From the NCBI GenBank assembly GCA_947478455.1, contig CANJWR010000023.1, forward strand, positions 1 to 37,921: a stretch of DNA of 37,921 nt. The letters run 5' to 3'. How positions within the stretch are numbered: position 1 is the stretch's first letter; each line of letters starts with the position of its first letter. Source of the DNA: Beijerinckiaceae bacterium (GTDB taxonomy: Bacteria; Pseudomonadota; Alphaproteobacteria; Rhizobiales; Beijerinckiaceae). Made by a program: the position numbers and the translations under genes. Below are positions 16,522 through 23,668 of the stretch, in pieces. The notes beneath the pieces are model-generated. The model ran no database searches and was not told the origin of the DNA. It saw only the letters and a list, made by a program, of their open reading frames with translations.

Positions 16522-18278
16522 CGGATGTCGTTCCGTTGTGGGGCTGACTCAAGAAATGCCTGTACGGCGTCAATAACGATCGAGCGTGGAATCGCCGAAA
16601 GGCAGGGACTTGCGCCTACGTTCCTGGTGACCAGACACGGCTCATCTTCATTGCGCCAGCAGGGTGAGCATGGGAATTGCTTGTCCAGTGAGATGACTTT
16701 CACGCGGTCGAGGTGGCGGGTGCGGATCGCACCGTCAATCGGCCCGAACAGGGCCACGACCGGAATGTCGAAAGCCGACGCGCCATGCAGAAAGCTCGAA
16801 TCCACCGAAATAAGAACATCGAGCATGGACATGAGCGCAAAGGATTTGCGCAGCGAAAGGCCGGCCGTCGTGTAGATTCCTGGCCCGGAAGGAAGACCGT
16901 CCGACCGATGATGGAAAATAAGAATATCGTGGGTTCGGGCCAGTTCCTGAACGACCGCGTCCATGCCCGGATAGTTCCGGTATTCCTCGCGCGAGAAAGG
17001 CTGAACGCCGATGAGCGGCCGAGCGCCGAATTGGTGCTGCGTCTTGAATTCCTCGCAAAACGCCCGTTCTTCATCGCTCAGTTTGATGTCGATGCGCTGC
17101 CCAACCTGTTTGAGCATCCTCGCCTTGACGCCGATGCCGCGTGCGAACAATTCGACGCGACCTTTCTTGATGAAAGGACTGTTGGGCGCCTCATAGGCGC
17201 TTGCGGGACAAATCGTCAGGTTGAACCATCGCCGGACATTCTCCATTTCGATCGGAGGCCCGTCGATGTCGACAAGTTCGACATGCGGCAGATTTGCAAA
17301 AACTGAAAAGAACTTTACCGGGATGGCCATTTTAATAGGCTGACCGTAGCGCCGCGACAATGCGCGCAATCCCGGCGTCATCATCAGGAGATCGCCGATG
17401 CCACCCATGGCGCGCGTCACCACAATATCTTTCGTAGCGCCGCCGGTACCACCGCTTGACCGCAGCGGTATGTCGCCAAAGCGCAGCAGATAGAGATTCC
17501 ATCCCAGAAAGCCGGCGAATACATGCGCCTTGAAGCTGGCGATTTTTTGCGAAACCGTAACGTCATTCTTCCGTTCGCTCAGCAGCGGGTCCACGACGAA
17601 CGCGACGCCTTTGCGGTGTGCGCGCGAAATTGCATCCGCCCAGAAATGACAAATGGCTTCAATGACGCTGGCGCTTCTGGTTGTCTTCCCGCGCAGGCTG
17701 ATAAAATTCGCGAAGCGCCAGCCGATATACCAGGCTTGTCCCGGCCGCAGGCTCACGAGCAGCTTGACGTTCTGCATTGCAGCCTTTGCGCATCCATCGA
17801 TGTCGCCCAAGGCGGATTTGCATTGCAGATCGATCGACAGAATATCCATCATTCCGAAGAAGCCGGTCTGAATCGTATAGGGCCGCGCCGCAAGCGGACC
17901 CACGATAGCCTGCGCGCCTGCTGCGTCGCTGCGCAGGAGCTTCATGCGCGCATGAAGTGTCAGAACGCGCTGGAATTCGCCATCGTAACTGCGAACCTCG
18001 GTCTTGAGATAGGCAGCGATGATCCGATCGAATTGCTCCGCAATCGAAGGATCGCCCATGCGAAACAGGTCCGCATTGTCGATGAGGACCTTTTCAAGAG
18101 CGTCCGTAATTCTGGAACAGTCGGACGGGCGGACCCTGGGAAACCCCGAATTGGTGAAGGGCTGCCGTACAAAAAGTGCGATCAGTCGTTCTGCGGCTGT
18201 GAAATCCGTCGCCTCGAACGATTCAAGAAGTTCCGCGCCTTCAGCGAAAGAGCCAGCTTTTTTCGGGGGTCTTTGCAT
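16518..18278 (-). CDS. GT9 (heptosyltransferase-like) protein with helical N-terminal domain, paralogue B
   Basis: This 586-aa protein is a clear paralogue of the product of 14668-16521 over the whole length. Shared stretches include RQPFTNSGFPRVRPSDC against RQPYTESGFPKIRPRDC in the N-terminal domain, and VTRAMGGIGDLLMMTPGLRALS in the GT9 domain. The cysteine pattern recurs with identical spacing (C537, C540, C548, C559). The two genes overlap by 4 bp and are surely co-expressed. The order suggests a tandem duplication followed by divergence, with the two proteins adding successive sugars or working as a pair. The donor is probably ADP-heptose from context, unproven. Confidence 0.8.
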   Translation of the reverse strand: MQRPPKKAGSFAEGAELLESFEATDFTAAERLIALFVRQPFTNSGFPRVRPSDCSRITDALEKVLIDNADLFRMGDPSIAEQFDRIIAAYLKTEVRSYDGEFQRVLTLHARMKLLRSDAAGAQAIVGPLAARPYTIQTGFFGMMDILSIDLQCKSALGDIDGCAKAAMQNVKLLVSLRPGQAWYIGWRFANFISLRGKTTRSASVIEAICHFWADAISRAHRKGVAFVVDPLLSERKNDVTVSQKIASFKAHVFAGFLGWNLYLLRFGDIPLRSSGGTGGATKDIVVTRAMGGIGDLLMMTPGLRALSRRYGQPIKMAIPVKFFSVFANLPHVELVDIDGPPIEMENVRRWFNLTICPASAYEAPNSPFIKKGRVELFARGIGVKARMLKQVGQRIDIKLSDEERAFCEEFKTQHQFGARPLIGVQPFSREEYRNYPGMDAVVQELARTHDILIFHHRSDGLPSGPGIYTTAGLSLRKSFALMSMLDVLISVDSSFLHGASAFDIPVVALFGPIDGAIRTRHLDRVKVISLDKQFPCSPCWRNEDEPCLVTRNVGASPCLSAIPRSIVIDAVQAFLESAPQRNDIR

Positions 18279-18562
18279 TATTTGACCGGCTCCGGCATCG
18301 GAAAACTGATCTACGATTCTATCCAGCGCAGGCCGCAGGATTCACGGCGTCTGTTGAGCCAACCGACCCGAAAACCAATGCGAGCGGGCATGACCCACTT
18401 GTAGCCAGTCGAACCTGGCCCTTGCGTCAGTCAGCCAGACTATCAGAACGGCACTTCGCATGCTGCATAGTGACCACACAAGCGCGAGATCGCAGTGGGA
18501 GCAGAACGGCAAATGCCGCCGATCAGTCATCTTTAGCGACCATTCCGATTCTGCGGGGGTAT
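18279..18562. other. Intergenic region upstream of the GT9 pair
   Basis: This stretch of about 285 bp lies between the terminator after the FkbM gene and the GT9 paralogue B start. No reading frame here looks like a protein. It should contain the minus-strand promoter for the GT9 pair, but I could not assign a -35/-10 pair with confidence. Confidence 0.4.
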
Positions 18563-18563
18563 G

Positions 18564-18600
18564 AAAATCCAGCGCATTCTTGAAAATTGCGCCGGATTTC
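18564..18600 (-). terminator. Hairpin terminator after the FkbM gene
   Basis: Arms AAATCCAGCGCA (18565-18576) and TGCGCCGGATTT (18588-18599) pair over 12 bp with a single G-T wobble (on the minus-strand transcript) and an 11-nt loop. On the minus strand the stem is followed by TTTTC. It begins 9 bp after the stop of the minus-strand FkbM gene, the expected position for a rho-independent terminator, although the T-run is short. Confidence 0.65.
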
Positions 18601-18608
18601 AAAACAAA

Positions 18609-19886
18609 TCAACCGAGTCGGATCAGTTCTATTTTCTCGATCTCGACCTTTGCATCAGCGCTGGACGATCTGGCGACGCATTCGAAATAAACAAGATCGC
18701 GGTCGACGATGACATCCATTTCATTTTGCCCCGCCGAAAGATCAAACCGGTAAACGGATGTCCCAAACCGTGCTGCGAAAGTCACGGTCACCGATCCCTC
18801 CACTTTTCCATGGATGACAAACTTGTATGCGCCGCGACGCAAGAACCAGTATGGTCCGTGGAATAGCAGGCTCTCGGGACCACCGGCCACGATCAGCTTG
18901 TCGCGATCGAGCGATTCCAATGTACTGCTGTTGACCGACAACTGACGCGGATAAACCGAAAATCGGGAGCGCGTTGTAGCTGTGCCAATTGCGCTTGCTG
19001 GTGCGGCCAGAATGTACCCATCCCATGCCGACAATCCGCCAGCAGGGATTTCACGCAAAACGGAACCGCTTTCCACGCCGTAAAGCGAGTGTCCAAGGCC
19101 GCGGAAAATTGTTTCGATCTCGGCTTCGTAGCCGCGGTCTGTTCCGATTTTTTCGAACAAAATCTTGGCGTCGCGATTTCGCCCAAGCGTCCCCAACATT
19201 CCGCGAAGAACTTCTATTTCATGCCCTTCAACGTCGATCTTCGCCAGATCGAATTTGAAATTCGAATCAAAATAATCATCGAGCCGGCGAATTTCCGCAT
19301 TGATGGCGGTATTCCCCGCGATATCGGCGGATGTGACGCCTCCACCAGCCAGAAAGCCGATCGGATAGCTGAACTGAACGGTCGTATTCTCGTCACCGAG
19401 GCCGCATTGGTGAGTTGCAATTGCGCCCGCTCCACCGCCCCCGACATCTCCGAGACCATTCAGGAACGAACTGGCGCGCAACAAGCGGATCAATTCCGGA
19501 TGGGGTTCAAACGAGTGAACTTTACCAAACTGCCGAACTCTTCGGGCGATTTGTAGCGAAAAGAAACCAAGATTTGCGCCGATGTCGAGAAAAACGGTAT
19601 CGTCTCGGACAAAGCTCATCAGGACGTCGAGATTTTCCTGTTCGTAGACACCGCCGCTCATGAAGTTCGCCGACGGACCAAAGTCATGCGAGTTTATGTA
19701 AATCGGCATCTCGTCGGTGAGGTACGTCAGCGCAACTCCGTCACCGATGTAGTTCGATACGTGCGAGCGCAAGAATTCTGTATTCGCAAGGATTTCATCA
19801 AGCTTGGATTCAAGCCGCATGAAATGATTTCGGATCGCCTTGGGGCTGGAATTTTCAAACATCATCGCCGCTGTCATTCTCATCAC
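18609..19886 (-). CDS. FkbM-family methyltransferase with C-terminal beta-sandwich-like extension
   Basis: This protein of about 425 aa starts with a predicted coiled coil (about 15-45). An FkbM-type SAM-dependent methyltransferase domain follows (about 60-290), with motif I VFLDIGANLGFFSLQIA, the FEPHP segment and KIDVEGHEIEVLRG. The last 100 residues (GPYWFLRRGAYKFVIHGKVEG onward, split) are strand-rich and not part of the FkbM fold; they resemble the end of the neighbouring protein at 20055-21122. The role is probably O-methylation of a surface sugar in the cytoplasm. Several start codons lie close together (GTG 19886; ATG 19883, 19877, 19865), and none has a decisive ribosome-binding site. 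A terminator follows directly. Confidence 0.8.
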   Translation of the reverse strand: MMRMTAAMMFENSSPKAIRNHFMRLESKLDEILANTEFLRSHVSNYIGDGVALTYLTDEMPIYINSHDFGPSANFMSGGVYEQENLDVLMSFVRDDTVFLDIGANLGFFSLQIARRVRQFGKVHSFEPHPELIRLLRASSFLNGLGDVGGGGAGAIATHQCGLGDENTTVQFSYPIGFLAGGGVTSADIAGNTAINAEIRRLDDYFDSNFKFDLAKIDVEGHEIEVLRGMLGTLGRNRDAKILFEKIGTDRGYEAEIETIFRGLGHSLYGVESGSVLREIPAGGLSAWDGYILAAPASAIGTATTRSRFSVYPRQLSVNSSTLESLDRDKLIVAGGPESLLFHGPYWFLRRGAYKFVIHGKVEGSVTVTFAARFGTSVYRFDLSAGQNEMDVIVDRDLVYFECVARSSSADAKVEIEKIELIRLG

Positions 19887-20054
19887 GTTAAGTTACGGTC
19901 CCATAACACGGTCGGTACCCTGATCAAAGTAATTTGACCCGTTTTTCGTAGAGGCGCGATGGTAAAAGGAATTAAACTAGAAAATATATAATAATATCAG
20001 ATTGTTACGTCTTTTTTCGTCGTCGGCTTTGATGATTGGCCTGACCCCTTTCTG
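19887..20054. other. AT-rich intergenic region upstream of the FkbM gene
   Basis: This 168-bp gap contains the most AT-rich run of the region (about 19967-20005, including an ATATATAATAATAT stretch). Such a run in an otherwise GC-rich locus is a likely promoter for the minus-strand FkbM gene. No gene and no clear hairpin were seen. Confidence 0.35.
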
Positions 20055-21122
20055 TCAAACCGGAGTGCCCTCGGAGATGCTGTCGAAGCACACGAGTCTG
20101 AGTGACAGTTCGCCCTCGATCGCGCCCTGCTGGATTGCAAGTCGGACGTGAAGCGGAAAGAACGGATCGTCGCAGTTGAACGTCATATCATATTCAAAAG
20201 CACCCTGAGCTGGAAGCTTCGCCGTGATAATGCTGACGACCTTCTCTTCGGCAAGAATATCTGAAAACAAGAAGTTTCCTGACCAATTGTTCGAAATTTC
20301 AATCAGTATCCGTGCGCGCCATTGTCCTCTCGGCAGGTGCAGTGCATGTCCGCCGATAAAGACGCGTGCGGGGCCCTGCAGAGATATATGTCCGCCTGCG
20401 TAGGCGCCGGGCTTATCAAGGTGCGGGAAAACCTCAGCCGGCCATATCAATCGCGATGGTAAGCGGCCTTCGATGAGGCAGGCGTATTGAGGAAGCGTCC
20501 TGGCTACAATTTCGGCTTCTTCTAATGACCACGTTTTGGCAAATTCTCCCGGAGGACGCGCCATTGCGACCTGCTGCATGACGCATTCGAGAATTGTGGC
20601 CTCCTCCGGGAGGCCTCCGTTGCAGCGAACCAGGATCGAATTGAATTCATCAGCGCTGACGATAATATCAAAGTGATTGATGATATCGTCAATAATTTGA
20701 CGAGGCGTCTTCTTGTAATACTTATCAGAAATTACCAGATTTTTCTTTTCATTTATGATTTCGCACAATGTGCAGAGGCTTTGTGTGACAAAGCGCATCG
20801 ACGAAACAATTTCGTATTCTCGCGTCGCCCTAACGTATCCATAGACGTCATTAGGTTGTTCGGTAACCACCAGCGTTGGGATGTTCGTGGCCAGGAACAG
20901 GTCCACAAGAGGACGTTGCGGGCAGTCGGTATGGAAGATGACGGGCTTGCCGTCACGTTGCGACCAGGCATTTCTAAAATCATCGATTGTAACAGCCGCA
21001 ATATATGCGAAATCTCCGGCTAGGACGTTTACAATGACGGTTGCGAGATTTACGACCCATGACGAGAGCGCCGACGGCGTTCCGAACACAGGCAGGAAGA
21101 TCATTTTTCTATCAGAGGTCAT
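20055..21122 (-). CDS. Unrecognised protein, possibly divergent sulfotransferase-like, with C-terminal beta-sandwich
   Basis: I do not recognise this 355-aa protein with confidence. The N-terminal half (about 1-160) has a layout that recalls P-loop sulfotransferases: MIFLPVFGTPSALSSWVV where PRSGTS would be, PTLVVTEQPNDVYGYVRA where the PAPS-binding 'RdP.D...S' helix would be, and later LVISDKYYKKTPRQIID. The key P-loop residues are not canonical, so activity is doubtful. The last 120 residues (GPARVFIGGHALHLPRGQW onward) look like an all-beta carbohydrate-associated module, similar to the end of the FkbM protein next to it. AT-rich codons in the middle suggest transfer from elsewhere. The start is ATG 21122, with M7 possible. 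Confidence 0.6.
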   Translation of the reverse strand: MTSDRKMIFLPVFGTPSALSSWVVNLATVIVNVLAGDFAYIAAVTIDDFRNAWSQRDGKPVIFHTDCPQRPLVDLFLATNIPTLVVTEQPNDVYGYVRATREYEIVSSMRFVTQSLCTLCEIINEKKNLVISDKYYKKTPRQIIDDIINHFDIIVSADEFNSILVRCNGGLPEEATILECVMQQVAMARPPGEFAKTWSLEEAEIVARTLPQYACLIEGRLPSRLIWPAEVFPHLDKPGAYAGGHISLQGPARVFIGGHALHLPRGQWRARILIEISNNWSGNFLFSDILAEEKVVSIITAKLPAQGAFEYDMTFNCDDPFFPLHVRLAIQQGAIEGELSLRLVCFDSISEGTPV

Positions 21123-21267
21123 GCTGCTTCTTATCCGAAATCTGGCCGATAGTTGAGGAGATCCTGCTGTTTGCGAACGCTATTCCTCAGCGCCTGTCCG
21201 CGACCGCGTTGGTCGGGCCAAATGGCGCGTTCCTATTGTGCGGACAGGCTTACCGCGATCTCGATCA

Positions 21268-21399
21268 CTATGCCTGCGGACGTGTCCGGCGAAGCGGCAG
21301 GAACAGGTTGAGGCTGCCAGCGCGACCGCAAATTCTAAAGCCCTTCGCGAACAATGCGACGCCTATTGGACGAAAGAGATTGAGCTTCGCCGTTTTCAT
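21268..21399 (-). CDS. Possible small ORF, 43 aa, basic
   Basis: I found this by reading the 289-bp gap after gmhB. ATG at 21399 is preceded by AAAGG at a 5-bp spacing, and the frame runs 43 codons to TAG. The peptide starts MKTAKLNLFRPIGVALFAKG and is basic with a hydrophobic stretch (PIGVALF) and an arginine-rich end (PLRRTRPQA). It starts 12 bp after the gmhB stop, so it would be co-transcribed. No family is recognised, and chance cannot be excluded at this length. The rest of the gap (21123-21267) shows nothing. Confidence 0.28.
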   Translation of the reverse strand: MKTAKLNLFRPIGVALFAKGFRICGRAGSLNLFLPLRRTRPQA

Positions 21400-21411
21400 C
21401 CGGACCTTTGA

Positions 21412-22038
21412 TCAGCCCAATATGGCAGGAATATCGGCGATTGAATCTCTCGGCGCGACTTCGATCCTGCGTCCGAGGGCGTTCGCAAGTTCCGCCCTTT
21501 CGGCGCCGCCGTGCCCGGTCAGGACGTGGACGGCGGTTTTCAGACCGGCTGCAGCTGCAGCCTCAAGATCCGACCCCTTGTCGCCGACCAGAATCGAGCG
21601 GGTAAGGTCAAGGTTCATGACCCTTGCGGCTTCCAGCAACATGCCGGGGCCGGGTTTGCGCCAATTATTCGGATCGAAATTGTAGGGCGGCTTTCCATCC
21701 GGCAGATGCGGACAGGCCAGAACCATGTCGACGCGTGCGCCGGCAGCGGCCAGCAGGTCTTCGAGACGTTGTTCCACAGCCTCGTATTCCTCCCAGCCGA
21801 ACTTGCCGCGCGCGATGCCCGACTGATTGGTCACAACAACCACCGCCCAGCCAAGCGCCCTTGCGCTCGTTATGGCGTCCGGCGCGCCGGGAACGAGTTC
21901 GACCAAGTCTGGATCGCAGAGATAGTTGCGTTCCTCGATCAGCACCCCGTCGCGGTCGAGAAACAGGCAGGGTCGCGGAGTCGGCGACGGGGCGGAATTG
22001 ATCTTCTGCCAGTTGTGGTCCGGGCGGCGGCTGATCAT
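21412..22038 (-). CDS. gmhB: D-glycero-D-manno-heptose 1,7-bisphosphate phosphatase (HAD family)
   Basis: This 208-aa HAD phosphatase has LDRDGV (nucleophile D28 and acid D30), VTNQSGIARGKF (second motif, 69-80) and VGDKGSD (151-157). It removes the C7 phosphate of heptose 1,7-bisphosphate between the two HldE reactions. An AGGA ribosome-binding site precedes the ATG, and the gene starts 14 bp after hldE. The loop that binds zinc in E. coli GmhB as C-x-H...C-x-C retains CPH (109-111), but the second Cys pair is replaced by DPNNW before RKP, so zinc is probably not bound. The histidinol-phosphatase relative is less likely given hldE next door. Confidence 0.88.
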   Translation of the reverse strand: MISRRPDHNWQKINSAPSPTPRPCLFLDRDGVLIEERNYLCDPDLVELVPGAPDAITSARALGWAVVVVTNQSGIARGKFGWEEYEAVEQRLEDLLAAAGARVDMVLACPHLPDGKPPYNFDPNNWRKPGPGMLLEAARVMNLDLTRSILVGDKGSDLEAAAAAGLKTAVHVLTGHGGAERAELANALGRRIEVAPRDSIADIPAILG

Positions 22039-22052
22039 GGGAGTTCCTGACT

Positions 22053-23558
22053 TCAGCCGAACGGCGTATTGGCGCGGGCGATCAGCTTTGTGGTCGACTG
22101 GCCTTCGACCAGATCGACCAGCACGACGCGGCCGCCATAGGATTGCACGAAATCGGCGCCCACCACCTTGTCGACCGTATAGTCGGAGCCTTTCACGAGC
22201 AGATCCGGCTTGAGGGCCTGAATCACTTCCAGCGGCGTATCTTCTTCAAACAGCATGACCAGATCGACCGATTCAAGCGCACCGATCACCCGCGCACGTC
22301 CGGTTTCGTTCTGGACCGGGCGGGTTTCGCCCTTGAGGCGGCGTACCGACGCATCAGTGTTGAGCGCCACGATCAGCCGGTCGCATTGGGCAGCGCAATC
22401 TTCAAGCAGACTCACATGACCGGGATGCAGAAGGTCGAAGCAGCCGTTGGTGAATCCGACGGTCAGCTCCATCTGGCGCCAGGTTTCGCGCATGCGGATT
22501 GCTTCGGATAAGGAAAACAGCCGGCCGCGTCCGGTATTCGCCGCATGGTCTTCCAGATGCAGGGCGGCCGCCAGTTCTGATCGCGAAACAGTCGCGGTGC
22601 CAAGCTTGCTCACCACGATGCTGGCGGCGTGGTTGGCGCAGCGCATGGAGTAGCGCACGGGAAGTTTCGACCCGAGGCCCATTGCAAGCGTGGCGGCGAC
22701 GGTGTCGCCGGCGCCCGAGACATCGAAGACTTCCTTGGCGAAGGTCGGGAGATGGATCGGCGACGCATCGCTGGTGAAGTAGGACATGCCGTTCTCCGAG
22801 CGCGTCAGGATCACCGACGATCCGGTTTTGGCAATCACCTGCCGGGCGGCGTCTTCACATTCTGCATCGGTCCCGACTGGATGCCCGGTCGAGGCCGCGA
22901 GTTCAGCGCGGTTGGGCTTGATGACCGTTGCGCCGGCATAAATGGAAACATCGCGCTGCTTAGGATCGACGATCGAGGGGCGGCCATGACGGGCGGCGAT
23001 TTCCAAAGCTTTGGTGACGACTTGCCGGACGCAGACGCCCTTGTCGTAATCTGAGATCAGCACAACGTCGGCCCAGTCGATCGCGCGCTCGATTTTGGCG
23101 ATCAGAGCCTCTCCAGTCTCGACGGAGAGTCCGCTCTTGTCCTCGTTGTCGATGCGGACAAACTGGTGATGGCCGCTCATCACGCGGGTTTTTGTTGTGG
23201 TCGGCCTGTCGGGCGTCGTCACCAGATACGACGTGTCGATTCCCGCAAAGGCCTTGAGGCGTTCCTGCAGCGTCCTCGCCGCATCATCCTCGCCGATAAC
23301 CCCGATCAGCCGCGCCTTGCCGCCCAGCGTCGACACATTAGCGGCCACATTGGCTGCGCCGCCCGGAACATACCTGACATTCCTCTGATGCAGAACCGCG
23401 ACTGGCGCTTCCGGTGAAACGCGCGAGACCGAACCTTCAACGTAAATGTCCAGCATCAGGTCGCCGACGATCAGAACCCGCACATTTTCAAAACCAATTG
23501 AATCTGCGTTCAAGTCGCTGTCACTGCGGGACGCAGTGGATGTGGCATTTTTATTCAT
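22053..23558 (-). CDS. hldE: Bifunctional heptose 7-phosphate kinase / heptose 1-phosphate adenylyltransferase
   Basis: This is a two-domain protein of about 501 aa. The N-terminal PfkB-type kinase (GGAANVAANVSTLGG; DVSGAGDTVAATLA with the catalytic Asp) phosphorylates heptose 7-phosphate at C1. The C-terminal nucleotidyltransferase (TVGFTNGCFDLLHPGHVSLL, with the HxGH motif) then makes ADP-heptose. The frame extends upstream to a GTG at 23615, but those 19 residues are not expected in the family and have no good ribosome-binding site, so ATG 23558 is preferred. It lies between nadE and gmhB on one strand. The isomerase gmhA, needed to make the substrate, is not in the window. Confidence 0.9.
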   Translation of the reverse strand: MNKNATSTASRSDSDLNADSIGFENVRVLIVGDLMLDIYVEGSVSRVSPEAPVAVLHQRNVRYVPGGAANVAANVSTLGGKARLIGVIGEDDAARTLQERLKAFAGIDTSYLVTTPDRPTTTKTRVMSGHHQFVRIDNEDKSGLSVETGEALIAKIERAIDWADVVLISDYDKGVCVRQVVTKALEIAARHGRPSIVDPKQRDVSIYAGATVIKPNRAELAASTGHPVGTDAECEDAARQVIAKTGSSVILTRSENGMSYFTSDASPIHLPTFAKEVFDVSGAGDTVAATLAMGLGSKLPVRYSMRCANHAASIVVSKLGTATVSRSELAAALHLEDHAANTGRGRLFSLSEAIRMRETWRQMELTVGFTNGCFDLLHPGHVSLLEDCAAQCDRLIVALNTDASVRRLKGETRPVQNETGRARVIGALESVDLVMLFEEDTPLEVIQALKPDLLVKGSDYTVDKVVGADFVQSYGGRVVLVDLVEGQSTTKLIARANTPFG

Positions 23559-23668
23559 CGTACTGATGCCTGATTTTGAAGCGGATATCTCGCCGGGCAA
23601 TATACGCGTTTTCACTGCTTTTCGCCCGGTGCAGTTTCATGCGCCGGGTGGCCGCCAATGGTTTCAAC

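Noticed and set aside
16391-18404. Plus-strand open frames opposite the GT9 pair
   Set aside because: They are antisense shadows. The minus-strand paralogues conserve sequence along their whole length.
23616-23668. CCCGG/CCGGG dyad between nadE and hldE
   Set aside because: It is short and without a T-run, and the genes look co-transcribed.
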